In this document: positions 1-8,705 of the stretch, in pieces
How the letters are laid out: every line of letters starts with the position of its first letter
Numbering within the stretch: the stretch's first letter is position 1
Source of the DNA: Allobosea sp. Root381
Lineage (GTDB): Bacteria; Pseudomonadota; Alphaproteobacteria; Rhizobiales; Beijerinckiaceae
Assembly: GCF_001429395.1 (NCBI RefSeq)
Contig: NZ_LMJT01000003.1
Coordinates: 26,967 to 90,966, forward strand
Direction: 5' to 3'
DNA length: 64,000 nucleotides
Notes under the pieces: model-generated
Told to the model about the DNA's origin: nothing
Seen by the model: only the letters and a program-made list of their open reading frames with translations
The model's database searches: none
Translations under genes and position numbers: made by a program

Positions 1-253
1 TCTTGCGCCACCCGCCGTTCGCCCATCATCGCGCCGCCCTCCGACCAAGGACAACTGAATCAGGACTTCATGCCCCCAGCAACAGCGACTTTTTCAACGG
101 TATCGGCCCTTTCCTGACATTGGGAACGTCGGCTTCCGGTCCGCCTTGGCGAGCTCGTTGCATCCTCGACCGGCGCTATCGGCGGACAGCACGAGATCCG
201 GCAGCGCTACTGCAACGAGTTTGCGATGGAGAGGCGTGCGAGGCTTTCGTCGT
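1..253. other. left-edge stretch without a recognisable gene
   Basis: An open frame runs through on the plus strand but its translation has no family character and no ribosome-binding site. I see no gene, RNA or repeat here; it lies downstream of the DUF1254 gene that follows. Confidence 0.5.
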
Positions 254-1708
254 CTATGAGACCCGCTTCACACCCGGTGGCTGCCATGTCCCTGCGCCCG
301 CCGGCAGGATCGACGGCGGCGTAGGCTTCGGCCAATAGAGGCGCATCACGAGATAGATTTTGTCATCCGGCGCCGGAAGCCAATTTGCCTCCTTGTCGGC
401 CCCAGGGCTGTCCTTTTGGAGGTACAGCGTCAGCGAGCCATCCGCGTCCTTCTTCATCGCCGACAACATCGGAGAGTTGATGAGGTAGCGATTGATCGGG
501 TTCTTGACCAGGAACTGGCTCTTGCCGTCATACATCGTCACGGACCAGAACGCATTCACCGGCGGCAACTGGCCAGGTGCGAAGGTAATGGTGTATTTGT
601 GCTTGCTGCCGTCGAGCGCCTCACCGGTCGCGTCCGTTCGGGTATAGGGGTACATCGCTTCTACGGCATCGTTGCCATAGAGACCGCCCTTGGCGGCGCC
701 TGCCCGCATCGCCCAATCGCCGTTGTAGAAGGCTTCGTCGCCGAAGAACGAGCCGACCTTCCAGCCGTTGATGTCCTTGTTTCCGCTGGCCAGCCATTTG
801 TCGACTTTGCTATTACCTTGCTTCATGGCGATCAGGATTTCGGCCTTGTGCTCGAACGATAGATCCTTGAACGCGAAGGTCTTGCCGGGGCCGACGCCGA
901 TCTTCGCAAGTTTCGCACGAACCGCCTTGTCCGTGGGCGTCTCGGGGACGAATTGCAGGGCCGCGTCGAGATACTCGAAGAAGTTGTTCCTGATCCCGGC
1001 CGTGCTGGCAGGAACGAACGCGATCTTGGGCGCGGCAGGCGGGGCCGGACGTTTAAGAAAGGCGGAAAGTGGCTGCGCCTTGTAGCCGGCCTGGATCTTC
1101 TCGACGTTTGGCATGTCGTCGGAGTTGAAGAGCTGGGTGCGGATAGCCGTGAACGTGAACGGCGTCGTCGATCGGAAGACCTGCTTGATCCCGGTCGGCG
1201 CTTCACCCTTCCAGTCAGGGCCGACGACCAGATAGTCGCCTGGCTCGGTCCCCGTGGCGCGCGTGCCGATATAGCCGAAATTGTAGGTGTTGCCGTCGAT
1301 GAGCTGGACCGAGTAGTAGCGCTCCCTTGCGATCGCCGGCACCGAGATGACCATCGGTTCAGCTCGCAAATCCAGCCAGACGAACGAGTAAGGCGTGTCG
1401 CTGTTCGGTGTGATGATTGCCGTGTCCGCCGGGGTGGCGACATGGTGCATGTTGTTGATTTCGTTGAACGGCGCCTTGAACTGCCCCGAGTTCCGGTCGA
1501 CGGCAAACTCCTGCATGACCGCATAATTCATCACGAGCGGTAAGCCGTAGACGAAGCCTTCTTCGGCGATGTCCTTGGCCTCCAGCAGGCTGGGCCATTC
1601 GGCATTGTCCTGCGCAATGACCGGGGTGGAGACCGGGTTGGCCTTCGCCGTCGCAACGGCGAGTACGGCCATCGCAGCAGAGCCAAGCAGATCGCGTTTC
1701 GTAAGCAT
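254..1708 (-). CDS. exported DUF1254/DUF1214 domain protein
   Basis: 484 aa. The N-terminus has a KRDLL pair, a hydrophobic stretch and an Ala-rich cleavage region (about residues 1-25), so export is likely, possibly by Tat. The middle (about 60-200) has the DUF1254 pattern (NSDTPYSFVWLDLR, then RYYSVQLIDGNTYNF). The C-terminal third has the DUF1214 pattern (YTITFAPGQLPPVNAFWSVTMYD, then NPINRYLINS). The ATG is preceded by GGAAG about 9 nt upstream. The family is common in proteobacteria but its biochemical role is not established. It is the last gene of the minus-strand sulfatase/FGE module, separated by about 400 bp, and has a paralogue at 32496-33830. Confidence 0.9.
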   Translation of the reverse strand: MLTKRDLLGSAAMAVLAVATAKANPVSTPVIAQDNAEWPSLLEAKDIAEEGFVYGLPLVMNYAVMQEFAVDRNSGQFKAPFNEINNMHHVATPADTAIITPNSDTPYSFVWLDLRAEPMVISVPAIARERYYSVQLIDGNTYNFGYIGTRATGTEPGDYLVVGPDWKGEAPTGIKQVFRSTTPFTFTAIRTQLFNSDDMPNVEKIQAGYKAQPLSAFLKRPAPPAAPKIAFVPASTAGIRNNFFEYLDAALQFVPETPTDKAVRAKLAKIGVGPGKTFAFKDLSFEHKAEILIAMKQGNSKVDKWLASGNKDINGWKVGSFFGDEAFYNGDWAMRAGAAKGGLYGNDAVEAMYPYTRTDATGEALDGSKHKYTITFAPGQLPPVNAFWSVTMYDGKSQFLVKNPINRYLINSPMLSAMKKDADGSLTLYLQKDSPGADKEANWLPAPDDKIYLVMRLYWPKPTPPSILPAGAGTWQPPGVKRVS

Positions 1709-2121
1709 TTGAACAGCTTCCTTCTGGTTCGCTCAAGCTATGGCCACAGCCGAAGCCGACTTTCCCGGTTGCTCGCGGGACTTATTCTATGCGACAAAGC
1801 ACAAATCGGATTTCGAGGCCACTCATTTTGCGCCAACCTTGCGGCACTTCGGGTATCCAGCACGGGCTTAGATCAAGTCATCTCTAGCCAACTCCTGCCC
1901 CGATTCTTACCGGCAACGTGTCTATTGAAGGTGCTGCGCGACCGTTGGGCACAGACGCGGGATGTAGCTAAGATAAGCGCTCAAATGTCTGTTTGTCGGT
2001 ACTGAGCCAATCTCTGCTTTGGCGCATTTTAGGCGTATGCGGCCACCTTCGCGAAGGTCAGCCCTCCATCAGCAGATTGGCAATCAGGCGTTTGAAAATC
2101 ACCCGACCGCGTTTTCAAGTC
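1709..2121. other. intergenic stretch with palindromes and a degenerate repeat copy
   Basis: 413 bp between two minus-strand genes, without a credible ORF. It holds a perfect 14-bp palindrome at 2045-2058 (ACCTTCGCGAAGGT), a 7-bp inverted repeat TTGAAAA/TTTTCAA at 2092-2118 just past the stop of the HAD gene (possible weak terminator) and, at 1985-2020, a degenerate copy of the spaced motif also seen at 12228 and 16000. Confidence 0.5.
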
Positions 2122-3156
2122 TCATTCCTGGAACTGGAAGACTTTTTTCCAATCGCGCTTGATATCAGCGACGGTCCATTTGTTGGCGGACGCGGCGTCT
2201 AGCGCCTTGTCGAGTTTTCCGAAATGGGCCTGACGGTCATAGGCAAACTCGCGGTCGGCGTCGGTGTGGTGAACGATCAGGCCGAAGCGCGGCCCGCCCG
2301 ACATTGTGGTCCATTGCAGCATTTCGAGATCGCCGTCCGAATTCCCGAAAGCAGCGATCGGCCGTCGGCCGATCTGTTGGTTGATGCCGACGGGCTTTCC
2401 GGCCTTGTCGTCGATGAAGTTGATCTGCGGCAGACGGAAGATGGTCGGCCGGCCGTCACGCATCTCGAATTTCGTCTTGATCGAGGAGCCGAGCACCTGC
2501 TCGGGAGGGATACCATACACCCTCTCAGTCCATGGCCGCATGAACTCGACGCCACCACCGGAGGCGATGTAGGTCTTGAATCCATTTGCGCGCAGGTAGG
2601 TAAGTAGCTCCAACATAGGCTGGTAGACCAACTCGGTGTAGGGGCGCTTGAAGCGTGGGTGGCGCGCGGTCGCAAGCCATTCCGAAGCGATTTTCGCGAA
2701 CTCGTCCGAAGTCATCCCGGCATGTGTGACCGCGATCAGTTGCGTCAGGCCCTGCTCGCCCGAAGCCGCCAACGTCTTCATGTCGCCAGCGAGGACGGCC
2801 TTGAACGGCTGCTTGGTCTTCCAGCCAGGGTTTTGCGGGGCGAGCGCCTTGACCCTGTCGAGCACAAAAGCGAGCTGCACGTACATCGGCTGCTCGGCCC
2901 ACAACGTTCCGTCATTGTCGAAGACCGCGATGCGCTCTGCCGGCGCCACGTAATCCGGGCCGCCTTGAGCAGTAACCCGGGTGACGAAATCGACGATCGA
3001 CGTTTTGGCTGAGCCTTCGTTCCAGGACGGCAGCGGCTCCGTCTGGGCAAGCGCGTGATCAGGGTGAAGCGCCCCGATCACCGCGGGAAGAGCGGCCAGT
3101 GACGAAAGCAGGACGCGCCGGCTGAGACTACCTTGAGCAGATAAGCTGGATTTCAT
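2122..3156 (-). CDS. exported HAD-superfamily hydrolase
   Basis: 344 aa from the ATG at 3156, preceded by GGTGGAG; a GTG 12 nt further upstream is possible. SRRVLLSSLAALPAV is a twin-arginine-like signal followed by an AxA-type cleavage region, so the enzyme probably works in the periplasm. HAD motif I is FDNDGTL (nucleophile and acid Asp at about residues 80 and 82) and motif IV is GNSDGDLEML near residue 280. The family consists of Mg-dependent phosphatases and related hydrolases; the substrate is unknown. It follows FGE in the same orientation, suggesting a shared transcript and perhaps phosphate release from the same substrate class that the sulfatase attacks (inference). Confidence 0.88.
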   Translation of the reverse strand: MKSSLSAQGSLSRRVLLSSLAALPAVIGALHPDHALAQTEPLPSWNEGSAKTSIVDFVTRVTAQGGPDYVAPAERIAVFDNDGTLWAEQPMYVQLAFVLDRVKALAPQNPGWKTKQPFKAVLAGDMKTLAASGEQGLTQLIAVTHAGMTSDEFAKIASEWLATARHPRFKRPYTELVYQPMLELLTYLRANGFKTYIASGGGVEFMRPWTERVYGIPPEQVLGSSIKTKFEMRDGRPTIFRLPQINFIDDKAGKPVGINQQIGRRPIAAFGNSDGDLEMLQWTTMSGGPRFGLIVHHTDADREFAYDRQAHFGKLDKALDAASANKWTVADIKRDWKKVFQFQE

Positions 3157-3219
3157 TTCGATCTCCACCGGATGAATTGGGCTGACATTTGCTGCCGAAC
3201 CTGGACCTCGTTCCTCGGG

Positions 3220-4230
3220 CTATCGATTGGAGCCGGGCCTCCAGACACAGCGGAAGCCGAGGTGGCTGGTCGAGGTATCGACCGGTTCCGCATGGCGCGC
3301 GGCGGGCCGGTAGCGGCGGCAATAGTTGGGTGCGCAAAGGTGCGAGCCGCCCTTGATCACCTTGCGAGGGATTTTGATATCCGGCAGATCGGGATCGTAG
3401 CTGTCGTCTTCGCAACCGCCCCGGGGATTTTGCGGAATGCAGCAGGCCTTCTTGGGATCGACTTGGTGCTTTGACGAGTACCAGTCCGTGGTCCATTCCC
3501 AGACATTGCCGATCATGTCCTGGAGGCCATAGCCGTTTGGTGGAAAGGCCGTGACCGGCGAGGTGCGTTCGAAACCATCCTCACCCAGGTTCTGATGCGG
3601 AAATTCGCCTTGCCAGGTATTGGCCATATGGCATCCGCCTGGAGTTAGCCCGTCGCCCCAGGCGTATTCGGCGCCGTCCAGCCCACCTCGCGCGGCGAAC
3701 TCCCATTCCGCCTCGGTCGGCAGGTTCTTGCCAGCCCAGCGGGCATAGGCGATCGCGTCTGCGAAGCTGACATGGACAACCGGGTGATTGTCGAGCGCGT
3801 TGATATTGCTTCTGGGGCCATAGGGGCGGCGCCAGTTCGCCCCCATCATCAGGCTCCACCAGTGCCGGAAATCGCGTCGATCGACGGGCCCCGAAGGCTG
3901 GGAGAACACGAGGGAGCCCGCATAAAGCATGTGTGACGGCGTGCCGGGGTAGTCCTTTGGATCGGGAGCAACCTCCGCAAAGGTGACATGGCCGGTCGCC
4001 TTGACGAAGTTCTTGAACTGCCGGTTCGTCACGGGGGTTCGGTCCATCCAGAAGCGGTCGACGGTCACGCGATGCGCCGGCGCTTCCTCGGCGTAGTGGC
4101 GATCGGATCCCATACGGAATGTCCCGCCAGGCACGGCAATCATGTCGAGCGGCGCAGCACCGGTTCGAGAGACATCGTCACACCCTGAAGCCGCAACTGC
4201 CATTCGGTCCGCAATGTCGAAGTCGGTCAT
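3220..4230 (-). CDS. formylglycine-generating enzyme (SUMF1/FGE family)
   Basis: 336 aa with the full FGE-sulfatase domain: PGGTFRMGSD at the start, PVTNRQF, LPTEAEWEFAARGG, GNVWEWTTDWY, and the C-terminal KGGSHLC-APNYC-RRYRPAAR with both active-site cysteines (about Cys299 and Cys304) in the CxxxxC spacing of catalytic FGEs. These enzymes oxidise the Cys of CxPxR in sulfatases to formylglycine. There is no signal peptide, so it acts in the cytoplasm on unfolded sulfatase before export. Its evident client is the CTPGR sulfatase at 6744-8429. The start codon follows a GGGG box. Retention of both cysteines argues against the non-catalytic paralogues such as EgtB-like or NO-sensing members. Confidence 0.93.
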   Translation of the reverse strand: MTDFDIADRMAVAASGCDDVSRTGAAPLDMIAVPGGTFRMGSDRHYAEEAPAHRVTVDRFWMDRTPVTNRQFKNFVKATGHVTFAEVAPDPKDYPGTPSHMLYAGSLVFSQPSGPVDRRDFRHWWSLMMGANWRRPYGPRSNINALDNHPVVHVSFADAIAYARWAGKNLPTEAEWEFAARGGLDGAEYAWGDGLTPGGCHMANTWQGEFPHQNLGEDGFERTSPVTAFPPNGYGLQDMIGNVWEWTTDWYSSKHQVDPKKACCIPQNPRGGCEDDSYDPDLPDIKIPRKVIKGGSHLCAPNYCRRYRPAARHAEPVDTSTSHLGFRCVWRPGSNR

Positions 4231-4256
4231 GACATCCCCATTGGAAGGCTGACGGG

Positions 4257-5105
4257 TCAGAAGTGATAGGCGATGCTCGAAAAGACGCCGTGCTGCGTCG
4301 TGCGATAGGTAAACCCGTTGTTGCGGTAGTCGGTGTAGACGGTCCGGTATCCAAGGGCCGTGGAGATGGAGTCCGTCCAGCGATACCCGACCGATGCGAA
4401 GCCCTGCGTCGTGAAGCGCGATCCGACGCCGAAGCCACCGACATCAGCGAGGATGTTGGCGAACCAGCGCTCGTTGATGCGCCAGATCGCGGAGAACCCC
4501 ACCGTAGGATCGACCCATTGCTCGATGCTGCGTCGGCTGAGCGTGACGGGAATCAATCCGGGCGACGCTTCGATCTCTGCCGTCAGGCGCTGGTAGCGCA
4601 GGCCCGCAGCGGCGTAGATGTCGAGATCCGGTCCTCCGATCGGCAGCCGGTAGCCGACGAGCGCCGAGGCGATCAGTTGCCGCATCTTGAAATCGACCTT
4701 CGTCCCCGGAGCAATCGCAGCAAGGGTCGGGTGGCGAATTCCGGGTGGCCTGACGACGGCGTCGTCCGACAGCGCCGCCCAGACCAGATCAGTGAGGATC
4801 AGCCAGTTGTCCTTCTTGGCGAGAAAGGACCCCATCAGCGCGCCGTTCAAGCCCTTCAGGACGTCGCCAAAGCTCATATCGACCTTGACGGGAGGCAGGT
4901 TTCTGACGCCGACACGGCCATTGAGAGCAGTCGCCCAGCCATAGCCGGTTGCCTGAAACTGCCACACTGACGGTGGCTGCGGGAGAGCAACCGGGGCAGG
5001 AGGCAGATCCGCGCTGACGGCCGCCGCTGTCGTGAAGACGAACGCCAGCGGGAGGGTCGCGGAGCGCAACCAAACCTGACGGTTCAACCTCGATCGGTGT
5101 CGCAT
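4257..5105 (-). CDS. outer-membrane beta-barrel protein
   Basis: 282 aa. There is a signal peptide (about 1-32, ending AAAVSA), then alternating amphipathic strands rich in Gly and aromatics (GYRLPIGGPDLDIYAAAGLRYQ, SVGYRWTDSISTALGYR) and a terminal ...SIAYHF with C-terminal Phe, the usual signal for barrel assembly. This resembles small porin-like outer-membrane proteins of alphaproteobacteria; the ligand is unknown. It sits between FGE and a second barrel protein on the same strand, with only 26 bp to FGE. Confidence 0.82.
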   Translation of the reverse strand: MRHRSRLNRQVWLRSATLPLAFVFTTAAAVSADLPPAPVALPQPPSVWQFQATGYGWATALNGRVGVRNLPPVKVDMSFGDVLKGLNGALMGSFLAKKDNWLILTDLVWAALSDDAVVRPPGIRHPTLAAIAPGTKVDFKMRQLIASALVGYRLPIGGPDLDIYAAAGLRYQRLTAEIEASPGLIPVTLSRRSIEQWVDPTVGFSAIWRINERWFANILADVGGFGVGSRFTTQGFASVGYRWTDSISTALGYRTVYTDYRNNGFTYRTTQHGVFSSIAYHF

Positions 5106-5126
5106 GTCGGCTCCGGGACGTGGCTG

Positions 5127-5930
5127 CTATTTCGGAAACAGAAACTGGATTTGCGTCCTGATCTGCCAGGAGGCGCCCCCGCTGGGCGTGATGGCATTGT
5201 AGTAGGCCGCGAGCTGCATGTTCACCGGCTGCTCGCCGATCTTGAACACCCGCCCGAAGCCTCCGCCGATCGGCAGCGTCCAGCGATCATTCGACTTCGC
5301 GCGCCAATCAGCCGTGATGATCGGCGAGGTTGTCAGATACCAGCCCCCAGAGAAATTGTAGTTCACGAACGGCTGGAGCGTGGTGAGGCTGACCGTATGG
5401 TCGCCATCGAACGACCACATGTGCCCGAACAGTGTGCCGATGAGCCATGGCCCCGAACTCGTCAGCGCAACCGCCGTCGGCCCAGCGCCCCAGACCGCCT
5501 TGCCCAAGGCCCGGTCGGTCGATGTCGGCAGCAGCACCGTTGGCCCGATCCCCCAGATGATTCCGGCGGTGGGCTTCTTGGGGGAGAAGAAGAAGCTCGG
5601 GTTCGCATTGCCCAATCCCCATTCACGATCGCCACCGATTGACAGCGGTGGCTGCGAGATCACCGGCAAGATCCAGCGGGTGATCAAATTCCAGTCGTCG
5701 CCCAACGAAATTGGTATGACGGGTTGAATGTTCAGGACGTTCTGTACGCGCGAATAGGGGCCGACGCCGAAGTTGATATTGTTCTGAAGCGGCACGCTGA
5801 TCATGTTCGCGATCGGATTCTGGGCGGCCTTGGCAAGGTCGCCCGAACTCGATTCCTCCGCGCGAGCCAGAGCAAACATGCCAAGAAGCGACATGATGCT
5901 TGCAGAGGTTATGCGTGCAGCCTGATCCAT
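5127..5930 (-). CDS. outer-membrane transporter-like protein
   Basis: 267 aa from the ATG at 5930. The frame is open to 5990, but that extension would overlap the repaired lipoprotein frame that ends at 5971, and a normal signal peptide (MDQAARITSASIMSLLGMF..ARA) begins at 5930. The mature part starts with an AQNPIANMISVPLQNN segment, then strand-like repeats such as PTAGIIWGIGPTVLLPTST and GPWLIGTLFGHMWSF, as in the neuromedin U/MetA-like barrel proteins often found beside sulfatases and DUF1254 genes. It probably lies in the outer membrane; the substrate is unknown. Confidence 0.8.
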   Translation of the reverse strand: MDQAARITSASIMSLLGMFALARAEESSSGDLAKAAQNPIANMISVPLQNNINFGVGPYSRVQNVLNIQPVIPISLGDDWNLITRWILPVISQPPLSIGGDREWGLGNANPSFFFSPKKPTAGIIWGIGPTVLLPTSTDRALGKAVWGAGPTAVALTSSGPWLIGTLFGHMWSFDGDHTVSLTTLQPFVNYNFSGGWYLTTSPIITADWRAKSNDRWTLPIGGGFGRVFKIGEQPVNMQLAAYYNAITPSGGASWQIRTQIQFLFPK

Positions 5931-5970
5931 TGCCCGCGCCCTCGACCACCGCCAAATCTGAATTGCCTCA

Positions 5971-6359
5971 TCAATACATGAAAGAAGCATCCCAAGGCCC
6001 GAACTCGAACGCGTCCTGGTTCATCGCCGCCGTCATTTGCCGCTCATCGGCCAGTCGCTGCTGAAAGACCATTTGGCGATACTGAGCGTAGGCCGCCTGA
6101 CTCCAAAGTACACGCATTGGCAAACGACCGGATCCGCGTAGACGTAGACGATCTGCGAATTCTTTGTCTGCTGCACGAACTTGTTCGGCGGCAACTTCTT
6201 CATGGCGGCAATTCGCTGCGGCGTGTTGGCGGGCTGCGGCGTAAATCCAGCGGCCGAGAGCAGGTCCTCCTTCTGCTGCACCGCTTGGGGCGTGGATTGG
6301 CAGGCTGCTAGAACGAGGTTCAACGCGATCGCCAGACCCGCGGCGAGATGGTTTGTCAT
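5971..6359 (-). pseudogene. small lipoprotein with a single-base frameshift
   Basis: The frame from 6359 begins with a lipoprotein signal (lipobox LAAC, Cys at about residue 19) and the conserved core LLSAAGFTPQPANTPQR...YVYADPVVCQCVYFG. It then runs out as 108 aa to 6033. From about position 6101 the neighbouring frame continues the family: QAAYAQYRQMVFQQRLADE, then TAAMNQDAFEFGPWD, stopping at 5971. Restoring one base in GGAGTCAG (about 6097-6104) would give one protein of about 129 aa. Either the C-terminus is lost in this strain or there is a sequencing indel. Confidence 0.78.
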
Positions 6360-6422
6360 GGTCTATTCCTGAATGTGATGTTCAGCGCTGTTGCCGAATG
6401 AGCCGCGATGAGGTTGCGCGCG

Positions 6423-6644
6423 TCAGTTTCTGCTTGGCGCTCCGAGCCGATAATCCTTCTGAAGCTGTGCGCTGGAGGAGGGAGCGATCGTCTGGCATTC
6501 GTTGAAATAGAAATTGCCCGGCTGCCGATTGACCGGATTGGCACAAATGCTGGCGAGTTCGGCCTGTCTCGATTGCGAGGTTTGGCAGGCTGACAGTGCG
6601 AGGCCGATTACGGTCGCCAAGCACAACGTTTGAACAAAGTTCAT
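6423..6644 (-). CDS. small putative lipoprotein
   Basis: 73 aa. The signal peptide MNFVQTLCLATVIGLALSAC ends in a clear lipobox (LSAC), and the mature part is about 54 residues with two more Cys (ASICANPVN, FNECQT) that could form a disulfide. It lies between the sulfatase and the other lipoprotein on the same strand, so it is probably a periplasmic or outer-membrane accessory of this module. The family was not recognised further. Confidence 0.7.
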   Translation of the reverse strand: MNFVQTLCLATVIGLALSACQTSQSRQAELASICANPVNRQPGNFYFNECQTIAPSSSAQLQKDYRLGAPSRN

Positions 6645-6743
6645 GACCGTGCCTCCCTTTGTGAACGATGTAATCTATGTTTCGTTACCGAGCCGCTTCT
6701 TGTGGGGTTGCGGCCCGGTTGGCTGTCGTCGAGACGGCACCAG

Positions 6744-8429
6744 TTAGTTTCCCGTCGGCAACGGAATACTAACACCGTCCTTCGCGAGGATTTCGCGAAC
6801 GGACTGCAATCGTTCGTAGTCGGAAAGTAGAATCGGACCAGTGTAACCGTAGCTTTGTACCTTGCGCGGAGGATATTTCACGTAAGTTTCCATGATTTTC
6901 TTCAGCTCCTGCTCCATGACAACCCCCATCCAGGTGCGTTCAGTGAAGTTGTTCATGAAGATATCGTAGCGCTCCTGCGGATCCTGCCAGAGGTCGAATA
7001 CCTGCGGCACCGTGGCGACATATTTCGTCGGGCCTTTCCAGCCGAGATTGCTATCGACAGCGAGGCCGCCGGTGGAGCTTCCGTCATCCCCACGAATGTT
7101 GAAGAGGAATTTGTAGTTGTTCACGCGGACCGCACCGGGCGAGAGCTCGTTCTCGGTGAAGTAGAACCACGACTTCCGCTGCGACTGTCCGGTTCCAAAT
7201 AGCACGGGGGTCATGTCGTAGCTGTCGAAAATGATGGGCTGATTGGCGCGATCCTGTGTTGGTAGCGGAACGCGGCCGACTGAGGCGAAAGTCGCCATTA
7301 AATCGAGTCCGCCGAGGATCTCATGGTTCTTGGTGCTGGGCGCGATCCTGCCCGGCATCCAGGCAATGGCCGGAACGCGGTTGCCACCTTCGCGAAGAGT
7401 GCCCTTGGTGCCGCGGAAGGGGGTATAGCCCGCGTCCGGATACACGTCCTGCCAGGCGCCGTTGTCAGTGGTGTAGAAGACCAGCGTGTTGCCGGCGAGC
7501 TTCGGATTTGAGCGGACCTTGTCCATGATACGGCCGATGCGGGCATCGAGCTCCACGACCGAATCCGCATACTTGCTCTTGGACAGCGACTTATGGATGT
7601 ATTCCGGGTGCGGCATGTTGGGTTGATGCACCTTCATGAAATTGATGCTCATGAAGATCGGGTCGGCCGAGTTCGCATTGCGGTCGAGATAATCGATCGC
7701 AGCTTTTTCGACATAGCCGTCGAAGAACGGAATTCCGACGACCCCTTCGCGACCGTTGATGACCGGCGTGTCGACATACTGCCCGTTGATCTTGAACTCC
7801 TCGCGCACGGGTTGCCCGGCGTTGCCCGATAGCGCACCCTTGGTCACCTTCTGGAACATCTCCCGCAACTCGGGCGGCATGTCCGGAAACCAGGTGGGAT
7901 CTGCGTATGTGTAGGCGTTGAGATGATAGAGGCCGCAATACTTCATCTCGTCATAGCCCTGCGCATTGGGTAGCGCGTAATCGGCCTCGCCAAGGTGCCA
8001 TTTGCCGGTGAAGAACGTCTTGTACCCGCCCGTCTTGAGCACCGAGCCGAGCGTCCACTCGGCCGCCGGCAGGCCACCGCCCTGGCCCTGGAAGGCCACG
8101 GTGGTCATGCCGCTGCGGTTAGGCATGCGGCCCGTCTGCATGGCAGCGCGGCCGGGCGTACAACTCGGCTGCGCATAGAAGGAAAAGAACGTCATGCCTT
8201 CCGCGGCCAGCTTGTCGATACTGGGGGTCGGCATGCCGCGGCCGGCGCCGCCACCATAGGGGCCGAGATCGCCGTAGCCCGTGTCGTCCGATATGATCAT
8301 GATGATGTTGGGCTTTTGGCCCGGAAGGGGGGGCGGCAGCGGTTGCTGCGCCAGTGCGGGTAGACTCACCCCCGCTGAGATTGCCACGCTCGCGCAGAAG
8401 CCAAGCAATTCGCGACGACAAAACTTCAT
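6744..8429 (-). CDS. exported Cys-type arylsulfatase family protein
   Basis: 561 aa. The N-terminal CRRELLGF plus a hydrophobic run ending ALAQ is a twin-arginine-like signal. The sulfatase fold begins NIIMIISDDTGYGDLGPYGG (metal-binding Asp at about 48-49) and the formylglycine site is C90-T-P-G-R followed by AAMQTGR. Further along come FTGKWHLG and VFYTTDNGAW (alkaline-phosphatase-superfamily metal ligands). It hydrolyses sulfate esters in the periplasm; the substrate cannot be read from sequence. A perfect GGAGG box precedes the ATG. Its maturase FGE lies about 2.5 kb downstream on the same strand. It is the first gene of the module and is divergent from the sensor kinase at 8706, so that system may control it. 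Confidence 0.93.
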   Translation of the reverse strand: MKFCRRELLGFCASVAISAGVSLPALAQQPLPPPLPGQKPNIIMIISDDTGYGDLGPYGGGAGRGMPTPSIDKLAAEGMTFFSFYAQPSCTPGRAAMQTGRMPNRSGMTTVAFQGQGGGLPAAEWTLGSVLKTGGYKTFFTGKWHLGEADYALPNAQGYDEMKYCGLYHLNAYTYADPTWFPDMPPELREMFQKVTKGALSGNAGQPVREEFKINGQYVDTPVINGREGVVGIPFFDGYVEKAAIDYLDRNANSADPIFMSINFMKVHQPNMPHPEYIHKSLSKSKYADSVVELDARIGRIMDKVRSNPKLAGNTLVFYTTDNGAWQDVYPDAGYTPFRGTKGTLREGGNRVPAIAWMPGRIAPSTKNHEILGGLDLMATFASVGRVPLPTQDRANQPIIFDSYDMTPVLFGTGQSQRKSWFYFTENELSPGAVRVNNYKFLFNIRGDDGSSTGGLAVDSNLGWKGPTKYVATVPQVFDLWQDPQERYDIFMNNFTERTWMGVVMEQELKKIMETYVKYPPRKVQSYGYTGPILLSDYERLQSVREILAKDGVSIPLPTGN

Positions 8430-8560
8430 GATATGCCTCCACTTGCGTTACTCTAGGGCGCAATCGTCCATTGGCGCGCGCGGATGCGGCGGCGCCTCGT
8501 GCGAGACAATGGCGTGGTAGCGATCGCCGGGAATCTAATTGGAAAAGCTCGCCGAGGACT

Positions 8561-8578
8561 ACTGGACCTAGGGCCAGT
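8561..8578. promoter_or_regulatory. near-perfect 18-bp palindrome in the divergent promoter
   Basis: ACTGGACCTAGGGCCAGT has ACTGG/CCAGT arms around a CCTAGG centre, with one mismatched pair. It lies midway between the divergent sulfatase and kinase genes, where a LuxR-type regulator such as the one at 10987 could bind. Binding is inference. Confidence 0.45.
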
Positions 8579-8645
8579 GTCGGCGCGGAGCACCGCAGGA
8601 TATTCGTATCGCAGCTAGGTAAGCGCTACTGTCCGATTATATTCG

Positions 8646-8657
8646 TCAAATATTTGA
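8646..8657. promoter_or_regulatory. 12-bp perfect palindrome upstream of the kinase
   Basis: TCAAATATTTGA lies about 48 bp before the kinase ATG in a locally AT-rich patch. It could be an operator or part of the promoter; no clear -35/-10 pair was assigned. Confidence 0.35.
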
Positions 8658-8705
8658 AGCAAAATCAGAGACGGGTCTCCAGCAGCCGAGGAACAACGAA
8701 ATGGG

